DNA from: Geobacter sp.
Lineage (GTDB): Bacteria > Myxococcota_A > UBA9160 > JADFDR01
Direction of reading: 5' to 3'
DNA: 35,211 nt
NCBI GenBank assembly: GCA_018262735.1
Contig: JADFDR010000005.1
Location: forward strand, 1-35,211
Numbering within the stretch: position 1 is the first letter of the stretch; every line of letters starts with the position of its first letter. Under the pieces are notes generated by a model. It did not search any database and was not told the origin of the DNA. It saw only the letters and a list, made by a program, of their open reading frames with translations. The position numbers were made by a program, and so were the translations under genes. Positions 10,735-20,962 of this stretch are shown here, piece after piece.

Positions 10735-11487
10735 ATGTATCCGGTTCTCTTTGAAATCGGCAATTTTTCGATCAGCACTTTCGGTTTGATGGTCGCGGTC
10801 GGATTTCTCGCAGGTACGCACTTCGCCGCAACGCTCTTTCAAGAAAATGGGGAAAATCCCGACCACGCCACCACGATCATGCTTTACGCAATGGTGGGCG
10901 GCATCCTCGGCGCGAAGATCTACTACTCGATCGATTTCGCCATTCGCACCGACAGCACGTTCTGGTCACTTTTCTGGCAACGCGCGGGCATGACCTTCTA
11001 CGGCGGGCTGATCGGCGGCACCGTGGCGAGTATTCTCGGCAGCCGCATCCACAAAGTTCCCCTCTGGCTCCTTTCCCAGGCCGTCGCTCCCGCGATGGCA
11101 ATGGGGCAAGCGTTTGGTCGCATCGGTTGTTTTCTCGTCGGAGACGACTACGGATATCCCACCGATTTGCCGTGGGGCGTGGCGTTTCCCGAAGGCGCAC
11201 CGCCGATCGACGTTCCGGTCCACCCTACACAGCTCTATGAAAGCTTCTGGTTGTTTCTGGTCTTTGGGTATCTCTGGAAACGACGCAAGCGCAGCCCGTT
11301 TCTCTTTGGCGAATACATGATGCTCAACGGCTTTGGCCGTTTCTTCGTCGAAATCCTGCGCCTCAATCCCAAACTCGCGCTTGGCCTCACGCAATCCCAG
11401 TGGATTGCGATTCTCTTGATCGCAGTCGGCGCCAGCCTTTGGCTTTGGTTTCATGCAAGACGATCGCGCACACTGACACAAAGTTGA
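10735..11487 (+). CDS. lgt: Prolipoprotein diacylglyceryl transferase
   Basis: MYPVLFEIGNFSISTFGLMVAVGFLAG..., AGMTFYGGLIGG, AFGRIGCFLVGDDYG, VHPTQLYES; 250 aa inside ORF 10513..11487. Confidence 0.93.
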   Translation: MYPVLFEIGNFSISTFGLMVAVGFLAGTHFAATLFQENGENPDHATTIMLYAMVGGILGAKIYYSIDFAIRTDSTFWSLFWQRAGMTFYGGLIGGTVASILGSRIHKVPLWLLSQAVAPAMAMGQAFGRIGCFLVGDDYGYPTDLPWGVAFPEGAPPIDVPVHPTQLYESFWLFLVFGYLWKRRKRSPFLFGEYMMLNGFGRFFVEILRLNPKLALGLTQSQWIAILLIAVGASLWLWFHARRSRTLTQS

Positions 11488-11545
11488 GACAGAGCCCCAT
11501 TTCCTATCCAAACAGAATGCGACGGATCGCATAGAAAGCGAATCG

Positions 11546-12817
11546 GTGATGAAGAGTGGAGATTCCGAGCAGGTGCGGCGCTACCACCTCGCGCTACCTT
11601 GCGTCTTGCTCACGATCCTGATCGACTTTCTCGGCCTTAGCATTTTGATTCCTGTGCTTCCGATTTATGCCAAAACCCTCGGTGCCAGCCGTACCGAAAT
11701 CGGAATCCTCTTTGCCGTTTACGCACTCGCCCAACTCTTCTTCATTCCGGCGTGGGGCGCTCTGTCGGATCGCATCGGACGCCGACCCGTCATCTTGATT
11801 TCGCTCGTCGGAATTTTCTGCGCATTCTCGTTCCTCGCCGCATCCGACACTCTATTGTGTTTGGTTCTTGCGCGTTTGCTAGGCGGACTTTTTGCGGCGA
11901 ACATTTCGACTGCACAGGCGATCATCACCGATCTCACTTCGCCCGAGATGCGCTCGAAAGCCATGGGATGGGTCGGAGCCACCATCGGGCTTGCCTTCGT
12001 GATCGGCCCTGCTCTCGGCGGCATTCTTGCCACCTTGCACGAAAACAATCCGCAACTCGAAGCCTCTTTTCCGCTTCTTGTAAATGCGAAACTGCCGTTC
12101 CTTTTCGTGGCCTTTCTGGCAGGAGCCAACTTCCTTTTTACGTTCTTCTTCTTGAAGGAATCCCATACGCAACGCGCGCAAACTTTCGATGTCAAGTTCT
12201 TGCTGCGACGCATTCTCTTGCCCTCGCCGGTGCGTTTGGCACTCGGCCGCTATCCCGCACAGATCAAAGTTTTCTTGACGCTGTTCTTGATCCTGCACAG
12301 CTCGCTCGGTGCCATGGAGGCCATGTTCACACCCTATTTGAATGGACGCTTCGGCATGAACGAACGCCATGTCGGCATGACGCTCGCCTACATTGGAGTG
12401 TGTATGATCGTGGTGCAGGGTGGTCTTCTCGGCCGCATCACACGAAGATTTTCGGAAGTCAAAATTGTCGCAATCGGTCTTTTCGTGTTCGCCTTCAGTC
12501 TGCTCGGAATCGCCCTCGCACCCTCGACGCGCTGGCTCTTTGGCTTGGGGCCTGTGCTGGCGCTCGGCCAAGGCATCGCCTACCCCGTCTTCTTGAGCCT
12601 GTATTCGAAAACCTGCTTCGCAACCAAAACGGGCGAGATGCTTGGCGATAGCTATTCCATGCAAACGACTGGGCGAATCTTGGGGCCCCTTCTGGGCGGA
12701 CTCGCCGTCGACTACATCGATCTGCGCGCTCCTTTTTTGATCGGCAGCATCTTGGTCACAGGATGCGCGCTCTGGATCTATCACCACCTTGCGCGCACCA
12801 TCACGCCTGCCACGTGA
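11546..12817 (+). CDS. MFS transporter, tetracycline-efflux-like drug:H+ antiporter family
   Basis: 423 aa polytopic protein with MFS motif GALSDRIGRRPVILISL and LLGGLFAANISTAQAIITD. Confidence 0.9.
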   Translation: MMKSGDSEQVRRYHLALPCVLLTILIDFLGLSILIPVLPIYAKTLGASRTEIGILFAVYALAQLFFIPAWGALSDRIGRRPVILISLVGIFCAFSFLAASDTLLCLVLARLLGGLFAANISTAQAIITDLTSPEMRSKAMGWVGATIGLAFVIGPALGGILATLHENNPQLEASFPLLVNAKLPFLFVAFLAGANFLFTFFFLKESHTQRAQTFDVKFLLRRILLPSPVRLALGRYPAQIKVFLTLFLILHSSLGAMEAMFTPYLNGRFGMNERHVGMTLAYIGVCMIVVQGGLLGRITRRFSEVKIVAIGLFVFAFSLLGIALAPSTRWLFGLGPVLALGQGIAYPVFLSLYSKTCFATKTGEMLGDSYSMQTTGRILGPLLGGLAVDYIDLRAPFLIGSILVTGCALWIYHHLARTITPAT

Positions 12818-13043
12818 GCGACTCGGCTTTTCGAAACGAGATCACTTTGCCCCGATCGCGCTCGACCCGTCCGGGCAGCAAATCTCACTTCGCGAACTGG
12901 GCTTATCCGAGAGAATCGGCTCTGCACGAGAGAAGAGAAACTCGCCTCGAACATTGAAAAACATCCTCAAGGGGTGACGCGCCGAAGATCCGTTTTTAAA
13001 CTTGCGGTCCTGCCGGAGCGAACGTAAAACGCGAGCGGTTTGG

Positions 13044-13071
13044 TTGACCGAAGGCATGTTTCCCGTATTCT
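13044..13071 (+). promoter_or_regulatory. Candidate sigma70-type promoter for ETF-QO
   Basis: TTGACC - 16 bp - TATTCT, about 135 bp upstream of the ATG at 13208; by-eye match only. Confidence 0.3.
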
Positions 13072-13207
13072 CGGCACGCAATTTCCGACGCGCGATCGAA
13101 GACGAATCCGAAGCAAAAACGCGAAAAGAAAATTGCGAGATTCCAAACGAAAAATCTCAACGCGAAAGCCCAAAAGAAAAAGTCCAAAAGAAACAGGGAG
13201 GTCCGCA

Positions 13208-14902
13208 ATGGCCCAAGCGATGGAACGCGAAAGCATGGAAGTCGATATTCTCTACGTCGGTGCCGGCCCCGCCACTCTGGCATCCGCACTGCACTTGATG
13301 AATCAGATCGACGCCTACAACGCCAGCGCGACAAAGCGCGGTGTCGCCCCGATCGAAAAACCGAACGTGCTCGTGATCGAAAAGAGTGCTTCGATCGGCG
13401 ATCACTCGCTTTCGGGCGGCGTGATGAATCCGCGCGCCATCCGCGAACTCGTGCCCGACTTCGAAGCCCAAGGTTTTCCGACGGAGTATGTCTGCAACGA
13501 CGCTTCGCTGCGCGTCTTCCTTGAAAACAAATCGTTCCGCGCACCCGTGACGCCGCCGCCGTTTCAAAAGAAGGGCTATCACGTGGTGTCACTAAGCAAT
13601 GTTGTGAAGTGGCTCGCGCAACGCGCCGAAGCCGCCGGCATCGAAATCTATCCCGGCTTTGCGGGCGACCAAATTCTCGTCGAAGGCGATCGCGTCGTCG
13701 GTGTGCGCATCGGCGACATGGGCGTCGACAAACACGGCAAGCCGAAAGCGAACTTCCAACCCGGCATGGACATCCTCGCAAAAGTCACCGTGCTCGGCGA
13801 AGGTGTGCGCGGCAGTCTCACCAAGCAATTGATTCAGCGCTTCGATTTGCAAGGCATCAATCCGGGAACTTTCGAAACCGGCATCAAAGAAATCTGGCGT
13901 GTGAAACCCGAGAAGCACAAACCGGGCCGCGTGATCCACGGACTGGGTTTCCCGAACTACTTCGAGACCGTCGGTGGAATGTGGCTCTACGACATGAAGG
14001 ACAATCTCGTGTCGTTTGGTTTCGTGACCGCGCTCGACTACGACAACCCGCGCATCGATCCACACGAGCTGGCGCAACGCTTCAAGACACATCCCTTCAT
14101 GCGCGATCTTTTGGAAGGCGCGGAACTCGTGCGCTACGGCGCGAAGACACTGCCGACGGGCGGACTGTATTCGCAACCCAAGCTCTACACGAACGGCGCG
14201 ATGATCGTCGGTGACGCAGCGAACTTCTGCAACGCCGAAAAACTCGCCGGCATTCACATGGCGATCAAATCGGGAATGCTCGCCGCCGAAGCGTTGCTGC
14301 ATGCGTTCGCCAAGGATGATTTCTCGACGCTGACTCTCGGACGCTACACCGAATTGTATCGCCAGAGTTGGGCCTACGACGAGCACTGGAAGTCGCGCAA
14401 CTTCCACGGTTCGATGGAACGCGGAATGCTGTTCTTTGCGCTCAACCAACCTTTGCGCGACCTCACGAACGGGCGCGGTCTGATCGATCCGATCTTGACC
14501 TCGCCCGGCGAAACGCATTTGAAGAAACTCTCGGAACTCTGCGCGACCAAGCGCAATCGCAAGAAGCTCGAATTCGACGGAAAGCTCACCTTCAGCAAAG
14601 AACATCTTGTGGGCTTTAGCGGCACCCAGCACGAAGCGGATCAACCGTCGCATCTGGTGGTCGCCGACGTAGATTTGTGTCGCGATGTCTGCACCGAGGA
14701 ATACGGCAACCCGTGCGAGAACTTCTGTCCGGCGGCCGTGTACGAGATGATGCCCGATCCCGATCATCCGGAAAAAAAGAAGCTCTTCATCCACCACGAA
14801 AACTGCGTGCACTGCAAGACTTGCGACATCGCCGATCCGTACCAGATCATCACCTGGACGCCGCCGGAAGGTGGCGAAGGACCAGACTACACGAATATGT
14901 GA
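13208..14902 (+). CDS. Electron transfer flavoprotein-ubiquinone oxidoreductase
   Basis: FAD motif VDILYVGAGPATLASALHL, ETF-QO body, C-terminal 4Fe-4S ligands (CVHCKTCDIADPYQIITWTPPEGGEGPDY); SD AGGGAGG upstream of ATG 13208; 564 aa. Confidence 0.95.
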   Translation: MAQAMERESMEVDILYVGAGPATLASALHLMNQIDAYNASATKRGVAPIEKPNVLVIEKSASIGDHSLSGGVMNPRAIRELVPDFEAQGFPTEYVCNDASLRVFLENKSFRAPVTPPPFQKKGYHVVSLSNVVKWLAQRAEAAGIEIYPGFAGDQILVEGDRVVGVRIGDMGVDKHGKPKANFQPGMDILAKVTVLGEGVRGSLTKQLIQRFDLQGINPGTFETGIKEIWRVKPEKHKPGRVIHGLGFPNYFETVGGMWLYDMKDNLVSFGFVTALDYDNPRIDPHELAQRFKTHPFMRDLLEGAELVRYGAKTLPTGGLYSQPKLYTNGAMIVGDAANFCNAEKLAGIHMAIKSGMLAAEALLHAFAKDDFSTLTLGRYTELYRQSWAYDEHWKSRNFHGSMERGMLFFALNQPLRDLTNGRGLIDPILTSPGETHLKKLSELCATKRNRKKLEFDGKLTFSKEHLVGFSGTQHEADQPSHLVVADVDLCRDVCTEEYGNPCENFCPAAVYEMMPDPDHPEKKKLFIHHENCVHCKTCDIADPYQIITWTPPEGGEGPDYTNM

Positions 14903-14910
14903 CGGTGCTT

Positions 14911-14983
14911 TGCGTAAAACAAAACGCCCTTTTCAAATGCGTGACCCTGCGTTGCGCATTCGAAAAGGGCGTTTTGTTTTGCA
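14911..14983. terminator. Large bidirectional hairpin/terminator
   Basis: TGCGTAAAACAAAACGCCCTTTTCAAATGCG...CGCATTCGAAAAGGGCGTTTTGTTTTGCA, ~29-bp near-perfect inverted repeat between convergent genes. Confidence 0.8.
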
Positions 14984-15121
14984 TTGTCCGACGGAGAAGC
15001 GACGATTGTGGATTGTTGCGTCGAGCCATTGCGAACGCAGCATGGGATGCAGAGCGGGTGCGAATCTCTTGGGCAAAACGAAGATCGCATCGGAGGCCGC
15101 ACTTGAGATTCGGAAAGTTTC

Positions 15122-15940
15122 TCAGTCGGATCTTTGCGAAAGAGCATATTCGAGATCGCCAAGCGTTTTTTCGTCCGCCGCAACGAGTAACGCATGCGCT
15201 TTGGCAGCGAGCTCCAAAAGAAAGGGCTCGCCCTTTTCGCGACGAACGAACATCCCTGCCTCGTGCGCAATCAGCGCACCGATTTTCCCGCGAATACTGA
15301 TTTCGGGAGCCGTCACCGGCACGCGCACTCCGGCCACAACACCCGGCAAAAGTGGCGCCACCGCAATTGCACCACCGCAACCGTAACGCAGCGTATAACC
15401 ACGCGACGCCAGAGCAACACCGATCGATGTCGGAAGATCGTACGAAACAAGTACGTCAGAGCCAGTCCGTTGTGCCTGCACAGGGCGTGCAGCACCATCG
15501 CCATAAGCGATGCGCGCTCCGCCGCCACGATACGCATCGAGAAAAATACCTTCGCGTGGAAGCGCGAGCAGCGCAGCATCGTATACGCCGTAATTCACGA
15601 GCCCGACCATCACCGCGTACGGCCCTTCGCAGTTCAAATAGGAATTGAGCGTACCGTCGATCGGATCGATCACGACAAGGGAATCCCCATGCGTCGGAAA
15701 GGTTGCGACGCGCGGCGTTTGTTCCTCGGCGGCAAGTGCCACGCCCGGAAAATGCTCGGCGAGTGCCGAAAGAATCACTTCTTGTGCGGCAATATCCGAC
15801 GAAGTGAGCGCAGCCTTGATCGCCGTCGCTTCCTCGGCTTTCGGACGATTCGTGACGCAACCTTCGAGTCGGCGCGCAAGTTTTGCAGCTTGCTGCACCG
15901 CCGGCTGCATCTTCTGCACAAATGTTTCCGGTGCAATCAC
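15122..15940 (-). CDS. Inositol monophosphatase family protein
   Basis: LAAEEQTPR and VVIDPIDGTLNSYLNCEGPYAVMVGLV motifs. Confidence 0.85.
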   Translation of the reverse strand: MIAPETFVQKMQPAVQQAAKLARRLEGCVTNRPKAEEATAIKAALTSSDIAAQEVILSALAEHFPGVALAAEEQTPRVATFPTHGDSLVVIDPIDGTLNSYLNCEGPYAVMVGLVNYGVYDAALLALPREGIFLDAYRGGGARIAYGDGAARPVQAQRTGSDVLVSYDLPTSIGVALASRGYTLRYGCGGAIAVAPLLPGVVAGVRVPVTAPEISIRGKIGALIAHEAGMFVRREKGEPFLLELAAKAHALLVAADEKTLGDLEYALSQRSD

Positions 15941-16137
15941 GTTGTGGTTTCCACCGTTTGCAATGACACAAAAAAGTTTGAACTCTGCTTTGCTCGTGTT
16001 TCGTAACTACGAAATTTTTTCAATCGAGCAGGAAGATATTCGAAAGCACTCCGCTCTGCACGCACGAAGTACGACGGTGCGCAGAAGAAAACCGAAGCGC
16101 CGCCTTGCACAGGAAGAAAGTCTCGCGACTTGTCCGC

Positions 16138-18966
16138 TCAGGAGCAACCGCTCGTACCACCGCAATTCGGACATTTGTAACAGGCACCGTTGCGGATCAT
16201 GATCGAGCCGCAGTCGCTGCAGGAAGGTGCATCCGATTGATTCACGATCGCATAGAGCGCGTCATCCGTTCGACCCGTCTTCATCGCTGCACTCACGGGC
16301 GGACGGGCAAGAGCGCCACCTGCGACGGCAGCGACGGCAATTGGCACACGCATCTCCGCAACTGCAACTTCTTCCGTCGCAAAATCTTCAAGCGCGGAAG
16401 CTTGCTCATCCAAGAAACGATTCCCGAGAAAGCGAAACACATAATCCATCACCGACTTGGCCAGCGGAATCTCAGGGTTGTTCGTAAAGCCTGCAGGTTC
16501 GAAACGCGTGTGACTGAATTTATCGACAAGCGTCTTGAGCGGCACTCCGTATTGCAATGCAAGTGACGTCATCGTGGCGATCGTATCCATCAGACCCGAC
16601 ACCGTGCTTCCTTCTTTGGCCATACGCAGAAAAATTTCACCCGGAGCGCCATCGGCATACGATCCGACGGTGAGATAACCTTCGTGCCCCGCAATCGAGA
16701 ACTTATGCGTAAGTGCCGTGCGCTCGTCAGGCAGTTTCCGTCGCTGCGGCTTGAACTCGAGCACCACGGCGCCCTCGGTCTTCTCTTTCTGACTGGTATT
16801 GAGCGGCTGCGTTCGCTTGCTGCCGTCGCGATAAACAGCCAGTGCCTTCAAGCCAAGTTTCCAACCTTGCACATAAGCTGCCTGCACATCCTCGACCGAA
16901 GCTTCCTGAGGAAGATTGACCGTCTTGCTGATGGCGCCCGACAAAAATGGCTGCACTGCGCCCATCATGCGCAGGTGTCCCATCCAGTGAATCGAGCGCA
17001 CACCGTTTCGCGGTCGGAAAGCGCAGTCGAAAATGGAAAGATGTTGCGCAGCGAGATCCGGCGCACCTTCGATGGTGTCGTTTTGATCAATATACGCTTC
17101 AATGTGTTGGATTTGCTCTTCGGTATAACCGAGGTTACGCAGCGCCATCGGTACGGTGCGATTTACGATCTTGAGCATTCCGCCGCCGACGAGTTTCTTG
17201 TACTTCACGAGCGCGATATCCGGCTCGACGCCTGTCGTATCGCAATCCATCATGAATGCGATCGTGCCCGTCGGTGCGAGTACGGTCACTTGCGCGTTTC
17301 GATAGCCATGCTTTGCGCCCGAAACCCGCGCTGCCTCCCAAGCTTCTTGCGCCGCTATCTTCAACTCTTCCTCGACACCAAGATCGGTAATCGTTCGACT
17401 TGCCGCGCGATGCATTTCAATCACTTCGAGAAACGATTGTCGATTGATCGAATAATGCAGAAATGTACCCACCGCTTCTGCGATCTCCGAACTCATGCGG
17501 TAGGCTTCGCCGCACATCAACGAAGTAATCGCTGCTGCAAGATTTCGCCCTGCGTCGCTGTCATAGGCAAATCCCTGCGCCATCAAGAGCGCGCCAAGAT
17601 TTGCATAACCGAGCCCTAGCGTCCGAAACTCATGACTATTGCGTGCAATGGCGGGCGTCGGATAATCCGCATCGTCGACGAGAATTTCCTGCGCCAAGAT
17701 GGAAAGCGACACGGCACGACGAAATGCAGTGATTTCAAACTTGGTCGATCCGACACTCTCTTGTGTCGGAAAAAAACTCATTAAATTCAAACTTGCAAGA
17801 TTGCAGGCCGTGTCGTCGAGAAACATGTATTCCGAACACGGATTGCTGGCATGGATGCGTCCCGACGCCTTGCATGTATGCCAGCGATTGATCGTCGTGT
17901 CGTACTGAATACCCGGATCGCCACAAAGATGTGTTGCTTCCGACATTTCACGAAGCACACCCTTCGCCGAAATTTCTTCTGCAACCGCGCCGGTCGTCAC
18001 GAAACGCGTGCGCCAGCTTCGATCCGCTTCCGCAGCGTGCATGAAGTCATCTGTCACGCGCACCGAATGGTTTGCATTCTGAAACGCCACCGAATCGTAG
18101 GCGCCGCCACCGACGTTAAAACCGCCGTCGTATCCCGCATCGATCAAGGCCCAGGCTTTTTTCTCTTCCTCGGCCTTGCAGCGCACGAACTCGCGGATGT
18201 CGGGATGATCGACGTTCAAGATCACCATCTTCGCTGCGCGACGCGTTTTTCCACCGGACTTGATCACACCCGCAAACGAATCGAAACCCCGCATGAACGA
18301 AACCGGACCCGACGCTTCGCCTCCGCCGCGCAACTTCTCTTTCGAAGAACGGATCGCCGACAAGTTGGAGCCCGCACCCGAGCCGCCTTTGAACAAGAGT
18401 GCCTCGGTGCGCGCAAGCCCCATGATCGAGTCCATGCTGTCCGACACAGAATTGATAAAACAAGCACTCGCTTGTTGCGCCGTATTCTCGACGCCGAGGT
18501 TGAACCAAACGGGACTGTTGAAAGACAAGCGCTGGGTCACGAGCAAAAACTTCAGCTCGTCGCGAAAAATTTGTCCGACTTCGGGCGTCGCAAAATAGCC
18601 GCGCTTGGTTCCCCATTCGCAGATTCGTCCGACGACACGCTCGATCAACTGCTTGACGCTGTGCTCGCGCTCCGGCGACGCCACGTCTCCGCGAAAATAC
18701 TTCGAGACAACGACATTCGTCGCAAGTTGCGACCAACTCTTCGGAACTTCGACGTTCGTTTGCTCGAAAACTACTTCGCCTTTTTCGTTGGTAATCTTCG
18801 CGGAGCGAAACTCCCATTCCAGCGCATCGAAAGGATCACAATTCGGTTGCGTAAAAAAACGCGTGAGCGTAAGGCCTCGCGTCGCTTGCGCGGAATGCGC
18901 CTTGTCTGCAGCGCGCAAGTTTGCGCGCTTGCGCTTTGCCGATCGTGTTTGATGCATGAATTCCAT
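16138..18966 (-). CDS. nrdJ: Vitamin B12-dependent (class II) ribonucleotide reductase
   Basis: 942 aa; SFNSPVWFNLGVENTAQQASACFINSVSDSMDSI..., FKGGSGAGSNLSAIR, NPCSEYMFLDDTACNLASLNL; C-terminal CSDCGSIMIRNGACYKCPNCGGTSGCS. Confidence 0.95.
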   Translation of the reverse strand: MEFMHQTRSAKRKRANLRAADKAHSAQATRGLTLTRFFTQPNCDPFDALEWEFRSAKITNEKGEVVFEQTNVEVPKSWSQLATNVVVSKYFRGDVASPEREHSVKQLIERVVGRICEWGTKRGYFATPEVGQIFRDELKFLLVTQRLSFNSPVWFNLGVENTAQQASACFINSVSDSMDSIMGLARTEALLFKGGSGAGSNLSAIRSSKEKLRGGGEASGPVSFMRGFDSFAGVIKSGGKTRRAAKMVILNVDHPDIREFVRCKAEEEKKAWALIDAGYDGGFNVGGGAYDSVAFQNANHSVRVTDDFMHAAEADRSWRTRFVTTGAVAEEISAKGVLREMSEATHLCGDPGIQYDTTINRWHTCKASGRIHASNPCSEYMFLDDTACNLASLNLMSFFPTQESVGSTKFEITAFRRAVSLSILAQEILVDDADYPTPAIARNSHEFRTLGLGYANLGALLMAQGFAYDSDAGRNLAAAITSLMCGEAYRMSSEIAEAVGTFLHYSINRQSFLEVIEMHRAASRTITDLGVEEELKIAAQEAWEAARVSGAKHGYRNAQVTVLAPTGTIAFMMDCDTTGVEPDIALVKYKKLVGGGMLKIVNRTVPMALRNLGYTEEQIQHIEAYIDQNDTIEGAPDLAAQHLSIFDCAFRPRNGVRSIHWMGHLRMMGAVQPFLSGAISKTVNLPQEASVEDVQAAYVQGWKLGLKALAVYRDGSKRTQPLNTSQKEKTEGAVVLEFKPQRRKLPDERTALTHKFSIAGHEGYLTVGSYADGAPGEIFLRMAKEGSTVSGLMDTIATMTSLALQYGVPLKTLVDKFSHTRFEPAGFTNNPEIPLAKSVMDYVFRFLGNRFLDEQASALEDFATEEVAVAEMRVPIAVAAVAGGALARPPVSAAMKTGRTDDALYAIVNQSDAPSCSDCGSIMIRNGACYKCPNCGGTSGCS

Positions 18967-19431
18967 TTTGACTTGCCCCCCTCAACTCGAAAATTCTTGC
19001 CGAACAAGACGATCCCGAATGCTTCCATTCCCCAAGCATGCAGCGAACCTCGCACGGAGCTTTGCAAATTGGAAACCAGGACGATCCTCTCCTGTACGCA
19101 ACACACAAAAGTGTCTTGCGCTTCCGTATCTCAAAACCACGAATGACCTGGATAATGACTGCAACGCTCGATGGACTCGACTTGCCCGACTCACCTACTC
19201 ACCGATTGACCCGTCTCACCTGATCGCTTGCGGCGTCATGCTCGACGGAAACGCCCCCCAATTTTGTCCTTCTTACCGATCTTTTCCTTGCGCGCGGCTT
19301 GACACGATGCGCAAAGCATCGCGTTCCGCGCGTGGATCCTATGTGAAACGAAAACCTCTCGTGAAATTCTCGCGAACTGACATCGCATGTTTTGTGATAC
19401 TCCCAGCGCAAAACGTGCGTCAACACAAAAT

Positions 19432-19461
19432 CTTGGGGTCATCGAAAATCCTCACCCCAAG
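19432..19461. repeat. Short inverted repeat in the nrdJ-npdG gap
   Basis: CTTGGGGT-CATCGAAAATCCTC-ACCCCAAG, 8-bp perfect arms. Confidence 0.4.
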
Positions 19462-19615
19462 CTGCGGTGTACATGGAGTTTTTGCTTTTTCGTGAGAAGA
19501 ATTTTCGCGAAAAAAAATTTGCGCACGCATCCGCAACACCTGCGAGTCCGCTAAGTGTGCGCCGCACTTCACTTAACGCAGGAAGTCATAAAAAACGCTG
19601 CATTGCGGCAAAAAT

Positions 19616-20311
19616 TTACTTGGGCAAACCGGTGAAGCGCAGCCCCACGCCCTCTGGAACTTTGTACCGGATATTGATGCCGATCATCAGCGCCGTCAGC
19701 GACTCGACAATGCGCGCATTCGAAAGTGGACCGCCGTCAATCGCACGAACACCCGGCACGAGTTTGCAAAGTTCCATCACCACCGCGCGCGCATCCTTGC
19801 CGCCCGACACGATCACGTCGGCATCCACCTCATGTTCGAGATCACGCAAATGTGTCGCCGAAACATTTTGAAAGGCAGAAACGACCGACACATCTTTCGG
19901 TAATAAGGATTCTGCCAGCTCTGCTGCGGAACCTTGCCAGACTTGCAACATCTGAGACGCAGCGCCGCCGATGGACGACGCAAGCGGCACCACCATCGAA
20001 AGAAAAATCTGTCCCGGCTTGAGCGACTCTTTGAGGCCCTTGATCGTCGTGGCCATATGCTCGAAGGGCAGCGAGAGCACAACGATTTCGGCTTGTGTCG
20101 TTGCCGTCGGATTGTCGAACCCGGCGACATCCGCCGTCGGTACGAGGGCACGAATTTCCTCTGCCGCCTTCACCGCGCGATCTGCTTGCCGCGACCCGAT
20201 CAACACCTTGCGACCCGCCTTTGCAAACCGCAGCGCAAGGCCAAAGCCCTGGTCGCCCGTCCCCCCCAAAATCGCGATCGCTCCCGTCGAAAAACGTTGC
20301 TCTTGGCTCAT
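19616..20311 (-). CDS. NADPH-dependent F420 reductase (NpdG/Fno-like)
   Basis: IAILGGTGDQGFGLALRFAKAGRKVLIGSRQADRA Rossmann motif, FDNPTATTQAEIVVLSLPFEH and VVSAFQNVSATHL...DVIVSGGKDARAVVMEL resemble the NPDR/F420:NADP family. Confidence 0.82.
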   Translation of the reverse strand: MSQEQRFSTGAIAILGGTGDQGFGLALRFAKAGRKVLIGSRQADRAVKAAEEIRALVPTADVAGFDNPTATTQAEIVVLSLPFEHMATTIKGLKESLKPGQIFLSMVVPLASSIGGAASQMLQVWQGSAAELAESLLPKDVSVVSAFQNVSATHLRDLEHEVDADVIVSGGKDARAVVMELCKLVPGVRAIDGGPLSNARIVESLTALMIGINIRYKVPEGVGLRFTGLPK

Positions 20312-20626
20312 CGAAAATCCTCGTTTCAAAAACTCGTGCAGTGGAATCGCGAAACTTACGCCAACGACGTGCAGTCAGCCATGCAAAGCTCCGCGCACGC
20401 ACGCGTCGGCAAACGACCGCGTGAGGCGGCGAGTAAAGTTTGTAGCAAGCAAGCCCTCGTCCTCCGCCAAGCGCCCCGCCGAGAGTCAAACCGCGCACTA
20501 TCCCACACGTCAAAGTTGACCGAGCGCGCAAAACCCTTCGCTTCCCATTGCTGCATTCACGCACACCAACACGCGCACAGAAATGGAGCTGACAGCGCGA
20601 CGCACACAGCATACTCTTGGGCCACC

Positions 20627-20962
20627 ATGAGCGACGCAACGACTCCGATTGAATTTCGCCAAGCCAGTGCAACGGAACTCGCGATCCGCTGGGCCGACGG
20701 TCACGAGAGCGTCTACCCTGTGCGCGATTTGCGACTTGCTTGTGCATGTGCGCATTGCATCGACGAATGGAGCGGCGAAAACCGGCTCGACCCAAGCCAA
20801 GTGCGCGAAGACGTGCAACCGCTGCAAATCAAACCCGTCGGACGTTATGCAATCCAAATCGAATGGAACGACGGACATTCCACGGGAATGTATTCCTTCG
20901 ATCGGTTGCGCAAACTTTGCCCGTGCGACGCATGCCGTGCGCAAACAGGTCCGCGCACTTGA
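20627..20962 (+). CDS. DUF971 (gamma-butyrobetaine hydroxylase-like N-terminal domain) protein
   Basis: LAIRWADGHESVYPVRDLRLACACAHCIDE...YAIQIEWNDGHSTGMYSFDRLRKLCPCDAC; 111 aa. Confidence 0.9.
   Translation: MSDATTPIEFRQASATELAIRWADGHESVYPVRDLRLACACAHCIDEWSGENRLDPSQVREDVQPLQIKPVGRYAIQIEWNDGHSTGMYSFDRLRKLCPCDACRAQTGPRT

Noticed and set aside
13592-14812. 406-aa minus-strand ORF antisense to ETF-QO
   Set aside because: Shadow ORF produced by codon bias on the opposite strand of a clear ETF-QO gene.
16000-16021. TTTCGTAACTACGAAATTTTTT as an intrinsic terminator
   Set aside because: The T-run is on the plus strand while both flanking genes are on the minus strand; weak AT-rich 6-bp stem.
17851-19146. 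431-aa plus-strand ORF antisense to nrdJ
   Set aside because: Shadow ORF; the opposite strand encodes an unambiguous class II RNR.
18967-19615. Possible cobalamin riboswitch upstream of B12-dependent nrdJ
   Set aside because: No B12-box-like sequence found by eye; needs cmscan, so not claimed.
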